Assembly: GCA_947505565.1 (NCBI GenBank)
Contig: CANNLB010000203.1
Location: 1 to 5,986 of the forward strand
Reading direction: 5' to 3'
DNA: 5,986 bases
Origin: Acidobacteriota bacterium
GTDB taxonomy: Bacteria; Acidobacteriota; Terriglobia; Bryobacterales; Bryobacteraceae
Part shown: piece after piece, positions 1 to 5,002 of the stretch
Numbering within the stretch: the stretch's first letter is position 1
Layout of the letters: each line of letters starts with the position of its first letter
Program-made: the position numbers and the translations under genes
Notes under the pieces: model-generated
The model's database searches: none
Seen by the model: only the letters and a program-made list of their open reading frames with translations
Told to the model about the DNA's origin: nothing

Positions 1-128
1 GTTGGTTTTCCTCGCTTTCCACGGCGCGTCATTTCCACGGTCGCCTACTTGGACTATTGGACGGGCTCCGACCGTCGATGCTGTAACCGGACGGGCGGTT
101 CTACCCACACCAAACAGCGAGGAACCAC

Positions 129-169
129 AAAAAGCCCCAGCCAATGGCAATCATCTGCCACGGACTGGG
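129..169 (-). terminator. Intrinsic terminator of the carbonic anhydrase gene
   Basis: Read on the minus strand, arms 169-156 and 149-136 form a 14-position stem around a 6-nt loop (155-150). Eleven positions are Watson-Crick pairs, two are G-U wobbles and one is a mismatch. The stem is followed by GC and then five T residues (133-129). It begins about 28 bases after the carbonic anhydrase stop codon, which is ordinary spacing. There is no T-run on the plus-strand side, so it should act only on minus-strand transcription. This is seen directly in the sequence; the folding energy was not computed. Confidence 0.8.
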
Positions 170-196
170 ATTCCCATCCAAATGTAGATTTACGAA

Positions 197-1081
197 CTAG
201 TTGCTGCCGAAGGAGCGGACCTCGCGACTGTTCAGCGGTTGCGACGTCCGGTAGTTGAACTGAAAGTTTTTGTACGTGGGGAAGTTGCCGATAATTGACC
301 GGAACTTCTTTAGCGATTCGTTCGCCACCGTGATCACGTCCTTCGACATAAACCACCGGACGCCCTCGGAGCAGGGAGGCGTTGTCAGCGAGCCTTCGTA
401 GCTGTAATAGTTCTCCAAAACGCCACCGGTGCCGGTGCGGCGAACCGGTAGAAATTCAAACGGGTTCAGTTCCTTGTGAGTATCCTTTTCACCCTTAGTC
501 TCCGGTGCGTTGGCGAAAATCTCGTCGAGCACGAGATTCGGCTTGCATGTGGTGTCCAACTGATTGCAACCCTTGACCCAATAGCCCAGAACCGCCAACT
601 GTCCCGATGCCGCGCGATGTACAAAATGCACCTCAAGATCGTACAAAGCGCCGTTTAGGGCGTGTTCGCTGCGCGTGTGAAAGTGGAACTGAAGCAGGTC
701 GTACGGTGTCCCTTCGATCATCGCAAAGGCGCTGGTTTCGTACGGAACCTCGATCACATGACCAGTGTTTTCAACAACCAAACCGGTCTTCGGATAATTC
801 AGGACGATCGGCGCGGCACTCGCGCTGCCAACGGTCTGACTCGGAACAATATCGATCGGAGACTGGCTCTTGCCCTGCTCGCACGTAGCGGATACGATAC
901 CCCAGCGGTAAGGCCCGGTCGGACCGTCAAAATCGTGATTCCATGTCCGAGGAATCGCGAACAGTTCGCGATTCTCACCGCGCTCCATACGCCAACCGGC
1001 CCTGCGCTCAGCCCCGCTGAGGCCGGACGCGACAAGGGCGCAAGCTACTGTAAATTTCAAACAGGGGTTCATAAAAGACAT
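197..1081 (-). CDS. Exported alpha-class carbonic anhydrase
   Basis: Predicted to hydrate CO2 reversibly to bicarbonate outside the cytoplasm (periplasm in a Gram-negative cell). The protein is 294 aa, slightly longer than typical bacterial alpha enzymes (about 220-260 aa). The start at 1081 is chosen because GAAAGGCGG lies 5 bases upstream and a signal peptide follows directly: basic N-terminus, hydrophobic stretch to about residue 20, likely cleavage after SGA at residue 24. An in-frame ATG at 1141 would put 20 unlikely residues in front. Family hallmarks are present: QSPIDI near residue 73, GH with the proton-shuttle His at 108, zinc ligands His133 and His135 in QFHFH, SEH with the active-site Glu139, third ligand His152 in LEVHFVH, and SLTTPPCSEGVRW from about 231. 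Cys67 and Cys237 match the conserved bacterial disulfide. A second pair, Cys172 and Cys179, sits in a surface-type insertion. It is monocistronic, with its own terminator. Nothing essential is missing, so activity is likely. No promoter was recognised with confidence. Confidence 0.95.
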   Translation of the reverse strand: MSFMNPCLKFTVACALVASGLSGAERRAGWRMERGENRELFAIPRTWNHDFDGPTGPYRWGIVSATCEQGKSQSPIDIVPSQTVGSASAAPIVLNYPKTGLVVENTGHVIEVPYETSAFAMIEGTPYDLLQFHFHTRSEHALNGALYDLEVHFVHRAASGQLAVLGYWVKGCNQLDTTCKPNLVLDEIFANAPETKGEKDTHKELNPFEFLPVRRTGTGGVLENYYSYEGSLTTPPCSEGVRWFMSKDVITVANESLKKFRSIIGNFPTYKNFQFNYRTSQPLNSREVRSFGSN

Positions 1082-1083
1082 AA

Positions 1084-1092
1084 CCGCCTTTC
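1084..1092 (-). promoter_or_regulatory. Ribosome binding site deciding the carbonic anhydrase start
   Basis: The minus strand reads GAAAGGCGG ending 2 bases before the ATG at 1081, with the AGG core about 5 bases away. It supports this ATG over the in-frame upstream ATG at 1141 and the downstream one at 1072. Confidence 0.6.
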
Positions 1093-1163
1093 GAACGGGT
1101 ATAATGAAGGGTTCTAGGATCACTACTGTAGGGTAGCTCACTCGGTTTTCGGATGTCTTGGTG

Positions 1164-1189
1164 CAGTCTGAAATGTTCAGTCTGAAATG
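1164..1189. repeat. Tandem 12-bp direct repeat with dyad symmetry, possible operator
   Basis: CAGTCTGAAATG occurs exactly at 1164-1175 and again at 1178-1189, giving a 14-bp period. The second copy is part of TTCAGTCTGAA (1177-1187), a perfect palindrome about one central base; the first copy is the near-match TGCAGTCTGAA. Repeats with half-site symmetry located 83-108 bp upstream of the carbonic anhydrase start could be a binding site for a dimeric regulator. They could equally be a small duplication left by DNA turnover. No regulator gene lies next to it. The rest of 1082-1401 contains no gene I can support. Confidence 0.5.
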
Positions 1190-1401
1190 GAGAGCGGGCG
1201 GTTTCCTTTAGTGAGTAATCCGGACAATTTTAAGGCATCGGGGTCTACCGATCCGATGCACGTGTTTGAAGAGCGCAGAAGCGAATCCGTCGCACTCCGT
1301 TCATCATCATCAATGAGCTCACCAAGCTGTCCCGCACCGTGTTCGAATCGCCTGACTACCGTAGAGAGAGCGACCCTAACTCTGTGGCTCCGCCAGACTT
1401 A

Positions 1402-1756
1402 ACATTCCGACCGGTGGTATTTAATCGGCGCTACGAGGGGAGTCAGGCACCCCTCGCGCCCTTTTTGAAAGGCGTGTGGTGGGATTCGCCTTTGTTCAGG
1501 CCGATGTTGTCTCTCCGTCTGAGCTCGGGGTTTTGCAGCCACTTCAACGTGAACAGAGTGTGCTCGATCCTGCCGATTTCGTCCTACGCCGGAACCAAGA
1601 GGCAGTGGCGCCACTTTTCCGCCCGCTCGCTGACGAGCACGGAGGAACTCGGCGTGCCAGTCCGTAGCGATGTCACACCAGACGCAGATACTCATCCCAG
1701 TTGTCGCGAATCGTTTTCATTCGGACGTTACCGCCCGGCAATGGCTTCAAAAGTTT
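1402..1756 (-). pseudogene. Remnant of a Tn3-family transposase (TnpA C-terminal part)
   Basis: No single frame is open, but three minus-strand pieces read in order like the C-terminal catalytic region of Tn3-family TnpA. Piece A (1756-1676) gives LKPLPGGNVRMKTIRDNWDE followed by YLRLV, resembling the family pattern LKPLIGG-x-IN...IR..WD(E/D)..LRL, and ends in a stop at 1675-1673. Piece B, in another frame (1673-1446), gives SLRTG, SSVLVS, an internal TAG at 1586-1584, then [22 protein letters not shown] and GLNKGE, and ends at TGA 1445-1443. Piece C, in a third position (1449-1402), gives [13 protein letters not shown], resembling the terminal LNLVVAAI.LWNT. The 25 or so residues normally lying between NKGE and that terminus are missing. 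The Glu in NKGE is probably the third catalytic acid. At least two frameshifts, one in-frame stop and one deletion make it non-functional. No flanking 38-bp inverted repeats, resolvase or passenger genes were recognised. The match is to family patterns from memory, without a search. Confidence 0.72.
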
Positions 1757-2284
1757 TTACTGCGAAGGCTTTTCGAAACAGAAAAGGCGATGGCCTCACA
1801 GGCCGCCCTCGGCGCTCGCCAGAAAGTGACCACCTATACTCGAATAGACTTGACTACTCCAAACTGATCGTGTCATGTGGCATGGCGACGGGCGCTACGG
1901 TCCTGATCCGCGCCGCTGGCGCGTAAGTAGCTGAATAAAGTTAGGGGCCGACCTTTTTAGCGGCGCGGCCAGGCCGAGCGCCACAAGCCCAGGCTCGTCG
2001 GACAGGCCGCGCACTCGGGGCCGGTAGGTGGTCAATTTTGGGCTAGCAGGTTTCTCTCTTAATTCGATTAGAATGGCGGTTCCCAAAGGCCGTTTGGATC
2101 GCTCATGGTCAGTTGTTGGTGTGCACCAGCGGATTCGGCGCCTCGGATGCAACCGGCTTGATCGATGCGTGGCAACGTTTTGAGTTTCCGATTCGAGAGG
2201 CCTACTTGGCGGTTGGTCCTCCGACCCCCGAGAGAAGGCTGAAGAGGGTTTCTTTTCTCTCCAAGGCGGTATACCATTAAGGCC
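1757..2284. other. Gene-poor stretch between the transposase remnant and the TPR gene
   Basis: No reading frame here has a convincing start, ribosome binding site and recognisable product. The first part (1757-1930) may hold further, unrecognisable transposon debris: a minus frame ending at 1747 reads AIAFSVSKSLRSKN, where TnpA would have a pattern like LLGFRFAPRIRDL, but the likeness is too weak to claim. The middle holds a GC-rich inverted repeat (listed separately). A plus frame from 2047 to the TAA at 2278-2280 is open for 77 codons without an ATG. The end is the leader of the TPR gene. No clear -35/-10 pair is visible. Confidence 0.5.
1963..2012. repeat. GC-rich inverted repeat, potential long hairpin
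   Basis: GCGCGGCC at 1963-1970 is matched exactly by GGCCGCGC at 2005-2012. Inside it, CGAGC near 1974-1978 matches GCTCG near 1993-1997. Together they could fold into a two-part stem. There is no T-run on either side, so it is not an ordinary intrinsic terminator. It may be transposon debris or a structured element; its function is unknown. Confidence 0.45.
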
Positions 2285-3907
2285 ATGCGGCTTCTCGGAT
2301 TGGTTTTTGTCTCCGCTCTCTCGTCGTTATACGGGCAGGCTTCCGCTCCCAGCCACTGCGTGGTGGTTTCGAATGGAGCTCCAGCGCTTCCTGCAAAGCT
2401 TCTGACGGGCCAGGGTTCGACGCCTTTTACGATCACAACATCTAGTGAACAAGCCCAGAAGTTTTTCTCACAAGGGGTGGCCCAAATGCACTCGTTTTGG
2501 GCTCGTGAAGCAGAGCGAAGTTTTTTGCAGGCTGCCGCTCTCGATCCCAAAGCGGCAATGCCTTGGTGGGGTGTGTCGATGGTTGCGGCGGGTGATTATC
2601 GCCCCCATTTCCAATTGATTCGTGACAAAAACGCCGCGCCAAAAGGGATGACGCCTCCGCTGCAACGCGCAATTGATGCCGCGAAGAAGGCGTCCGCATT
2701 GGCTGAAGGTGTCACCCCCCGCGAAAAACTCTACATTGACGCCATCGTGGCTCGGCGGGCTTATCCTTTAGACGACGCGGCGGCTGATGCCGGCTACATC
2801 GAGGGCCTGCGAAAGGTGATTGCAGTCCACCCGGATGAGGTGGAAGCTCGTTCGTACCTGGCACTGCACTTGATGGATGGCTTTTTGACCCCGAAGCGGG
2901 AGCCGCGTCCCGGCTCGATGGAAGCGGTGAGCCTTTTGAAGGACCTAGTGATGAAGGCCCCAGATCACGCCGGAGCCCACCATTATGTGATTCACGGTTG
3001 GGAGGGAGCATCGTTCGCAAAAGACGCTTGGGCGAGTTGTGAGCGATATGCGAGGCTGGCGCCGGAAATTCCTCACGCCCTCCATATGCCTGGCCATATT
3101 TATTCGCAGACGGGAAAGCTGAAGGAAGCGGCCGACAGCTTTCTGGCAGCGGGCAAACTGGAGCGGGCCTACATGGAAGCCGATCCGGGGTACGGGAATC
3201 TTCACCATGGTCATAACATCCATTACTTGGCGGTTGTGCAGGCAGCGGCAGGTCATTATGACGACGCGATTGTTGCGGCCAACGAGCTGTTAGCAATGAA
3301 GGAGACCGCAGTGGAGGCCAAACAACTGGATAACTCGCGGACGGCCTATCGGCAGGGGTGGTTCTCGCTGATGCGGACTTTGGTGTGGGCCGAACGGTGG
3401 GATGATATTTTGAATGCCTCCATGCTTCCGACGGTGGCGAAACCTCGAGAGACCGCCTGGACCCATTGGGCACGTGGATTAGCTTATGTGGCGAAGGGCG
3501 ACTTGGCCCAGGCACGCAACGAAGCCAAAGGGATGCGCGTGGCTTTGCTTGATTTCGAAACCCGAAACAAAGCGAAGTATCCAAAGGAATTGGGCGTCGC
3601 CGAACAGGAACTTTTTGGGCAATTGACTCTGGCATCCGGTAAAACTGGTAGTGGACTAAAGATTTTGTCCGATGCTTCCTTGGCCGAAAGAACGCTGCGG
3701 TACAACGAACCGCCGTACTATCCGCGTCCGGCAGCAATTGCGTGGGGCGATGCCGCGGCAAGGGCGGGCAAGCTGAAAGATGCCGAAAAGGCTTATCGGA
3801 TTGCGCTCGAAGAGTTCCCGGGTCTCGACCGAGCCGAACGTGGACTGAAGCAATTGCAGACCCGGATGAAGTCCGGCAGGAAGCTGACTGATGGCGGAAC
3901 CAAATAG
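2285..3907 (+). CDS. Exported histidine-rich tetratricopeptide-repeat protein
   Basis: A 540-aa protein of unknown function. Residues 1-19 look like a signal peptide (MRLLGLVFVSALSSLYGQA, cleavage near GQA/SA), so it should act outside the cytoplasm. TPR-like helical pairs can be seen at about 57-102 (AEAERSF-type first helix, ALDPKAAMPWWG), 265-297 (HIYSQTGKLKEAADSFLAAG), 312-340 (YLAVVQAAAGHYDDAIVAA), 392-415 (WARGLAYVAKGDLAQARNEA) and 482-522 (AAARAGKLKDAEKAYRIAL). Three histidine clusters stand out: HAGAHHYVIH (228-237), HALHMPGH (264-271) and LHHGHNIHY (307-314). I recall this layout from a family of bacterial TPR proteins annotated only as such; whether the histidines bind metal is inference. 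The ATG at 2285 has only a close AAGG (2279-2282) as a ribosome site, which is weak, but no alternative start lies upstream in frame and the signal peptide fits. Its 3' end overlaps the next gene by 17 bases, so the two are probably co-translated. Confidence 0.85.
   Translation: MRLLGLVFVSALSSLYGQASAPSHCVVVSNGAPALPAKLLTGQGSTPFTITTSSEQAQKFFSQGVAQMHSFWAREAERSFLQAAALDPKAAMPWWGVSMVAAGDYRPHFQLIRDKNAAPKGMTPPLQRAIDAAKKASALAEGVTPREKLYIDAIVARRAYPLDDAAADAGYIEGLRKVIAVHPDEVEARSYLALHLMDGFLTPKREPRPGSMEAVSLLKDLVMKAPDHAGAHHYVIHGWEGASFAKDAWASCERYARLAPEIPHALHMPGHIYSQTGKLKEAADSFLAAGKLERAYMEADPGYGNLHHGHNIHYLAVVQAAAGHYDDAIVAANELLAMKETAVEAKQLDNSRTAYRQGWFSLMRTLVWAERWDDILNASMLPTVAKPRETAWTHWARGLAYVAKGDLAQARNEAKGMRVALLDFETRNKAKYPKELGVAEQELFGQLTLASGKTGSGLKILSDASLAERTLRYNEPPYYPRPAAIAWGDAAARAGKLKDAEKAYRIALEEFPGLDRAERGLKQLQTRMKSGRKLTDGGTK
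3878..3883 (+). promoter_or_regulatory. Ribosome binding site of the FAD oxidoreductase inside the TPR gene
   Basis: AGGAAG lies about 7-8 bases before the ATG at 3891 and within the last codons of the TPR gene. It fixes the start and makes translational coupling across the 17-bp overlap likely. Confidence 0.65.
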
Positions 3908-4862
3908 CGTCCGGATCGTCGGTGGTGGTCTGGCTGGCTGCGCGGCAGCCTTAGCCGCTTTGCGCGCGGGGGCGGAGCCGAGCCTCTTTGATCCGTCCAG
4001 AATCTCCCGACACCGTGTATGCGGGGAGTTTCTGAGTCCGGAGGTGCGTCAATCCTTGGAAGGTTTGGGCGTTTGGGAGGTGGCGGCAGCGTGTGGTCCG
4101 GCCCTGATGCACCGTATGGAGGTTCACTTTGGCAAACGAATTTGTGCCGACCGATTGCCGGAACCGGCGATTGGCTTGAGCCGACTCCGTCTTGACCATC
4201 TTTTGCGCGACGCAGCAGTTGGCGGGGGCTGTTTGTACGTGCCGGAACGGACTGAACCTTCCGCGGGGTGCGTTCTGGCGACGGGGCGGCAGTCGGCGGC
4301 TCCTTCTGGTGACCGCATCTTCGGTTTCAAAACTCATTTTTCGGGCCCAGCGCGCGATACAGTTGAACTCTATTTCGGCGACCGCTTTTACGTGGGGGTG
4401 AATCCGGTTGAGGCGGGCATCACGAATGTTTGTGGTCTGGCACCGGAATCACTCCTGCGCGGGCTTAACTTCGACTATGACGCCCTGCTGGGACTTTCCC
4501 CGGCTTTGGCCGAACGGACCCGACCTTTGACCCGAGCGATGGCGTGGCTGACCACAGGTCCACTGGTTTATGGCCGGACGGAGCAGCCATTGGACCTTTA
4601 TGCCGCCGGCGATGCCTTTTCGTTCATCGACCCGTTTACGGGGGCGGGGATGCTGAATGCGCTCGAAAGTGGTCGGATGGCTGGTACGGCGGCCGCTCGG
4701 CAGGATAGTCCAGCGGCGTACCGTGCCGCTGTGGGCAAGCGCCTTGGTCGTCCCTTGTTCATGGCTTCGTTGTTTCGGAAGGTTCTAGAGGCAGGAGTGG
4801 GGAAATTATTGGCGCCTTGGATTCCGGGCCGGTGGCTGTTCTCACTCACGCGCCCCAGGTAG
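3891..4862 (+). CDS. Compact FAD-dependent oxidoreductase, GGR/UbiH-like
   Basis: A 323-aa flavoprotein of the group-A monooxygenase/geranylgeranyl-reductase type, predicted cytoplasmic. Residues 7-35 form the FAD Rossmann unit (VRIVGGGLAGCAAALAALRA, then the acidic strand end in LFDP). The motif HRVCGEFLSPEV (41-52) is typical of the reductase-like branch. Short pieces LATGR (129-133) and GFKTHFSGP (145-153) follow the pattern at the end of the FAD domain, and AAGDAFSFIDPFTGAGM (238-254) is the second FAD contact (GDA motif). It is shorter than the usual 370-400 aa, mostly because only about a dozen residues separate GGGC (114) from the ATGR strand, where relatives have a beta-meander of some 40. 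The frame is open throughout with no sign of frameshift, so this is more likely a compact variant than a broken gene. The substrate is unknown. Relatives often accompany type III polyketide synthases, but none is visible here. It overlaps the TPR gene and has a good ribosome site. Confidence 0.87.
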   Translation: MAEPNSVRIVGGGLAGCAAALAALRAGAEPSLFDPSRISRHRVCGEFLSPEVRQSLEGLGVWEVAAACGPALMHRMEVHFGKRICADRLPEPAIGLSRLRLDHLLRDAAVGGGCLYVPERTEPSAGCVLATGRQSAAPSGDRIFGFKTHFSGPARDTVELYFGDRFYVGVNPVEAGITNVCGLAPESLLRGLNFDYDALLGLSPALAERTRPLTRAMAWLTTGPLVYGRTEQPLDLYAAGDAFSFIDPFTGAGMLNALESGRMAGTAAARQDSPAAYRAAVGKRLGRPLFMASLFRKVLEAGVGKLLAPWIPGRWLFSLTRPR

Positions 4863-4875
4863 GACAGAAAGCAGG

Positions 4876-4888
4876 ACCGAAAGTCGGT
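4876..4888 (+). other. Small hairpin just after the FAD gene
   Basis: ACCGA-AAG-TCGGT is a perfect 5-bp stem with a 3-nt loop, 13 bases past the FAD gene stop. No T-run follows (GAGTACTC comes next), so it is weak as an intrinsic terminator; it may stabilise the mRNA end or be chance. Confidence 0.3.
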
Positions 4889-4917
4889 GAGTACTCGGGG
4901 GAATATGCTCGCCGGCG

Positions 4918-4984
4918 GGGCTAGTCGTTTGCCGCCGAGGAGCGGGTTCGGCCAACCAAATTTCGGTCATGAGGCAACTAGCCC
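4918..4984. repeat. Nested inverted repeats between convergent genes, possible shared terminator structure
   Basis: GGGCTAGT (4918-4925) is matched exactly by ACTAGCCC (4977-4984). Next, TGCC (4930-4933) pairs with GGCA (4973-4976) after a 4-base bulge, and inside that GCCGA (4934-4938) pairs with TCGGC (4948-4952). The structure sits midway between the stop codons of the FAD gene (plus) and the transporter (minus), where a bidirectional transcript end is expected. It lacks a T-run on either side, so a role in termination is inference only. Confidence 0.4.
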
Positions 4985-5002
4985 ACCCTTCTCACGGATC
5001 TA

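Noticed and set aside
2..187. Plus-strand open frame at the left edge that could be the tail of a gene
   Set aside because: Low-complexity Pro/Thr-rich text, no third-position bias, no recognised motif, and it overlaps the minus-strand terminator at 129-169. Only the left neighbour sequence could rescue it.
1100..1105. Perfect TATAAT on the plus strand
   Set aside because: No -35 element at the right distance and no plus-strand gene downstream for over 1 kb; it lies just upstream of the opposite-strand carbonic anhydrase start and is probably chance.
1339..1926. 195-codon plus-strand open frame
   Set aside because: It starts at GTG with no ribosome site, has no recognisable domain, and most of it lies antisense to the Tn3 transposase remnant, whose fragments match a known family better.
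2069..2074. TAGAAT as a possible -10 element for the TPR gene
   Set aside because: No -35-like hexamer 16-18 bases upstream, and it is over 200 bases from the start codon.
2230..2261. GAGAGAA...TTCTCTC inverted repeat in the TPR leader
   Set aside because: Only 7 bp with an 18-base purine-rich loop; too weak to call a riboswitch, attenuator or operator.
2712..3761. 349-codon minus-strand open frame inside the TPR gene
   Set aside because: Antisense shadow of a GC-rich coding gene: Pro/Arg/Ser-rich, without motifs, while the plus strand has a signal peptide and TPR units.
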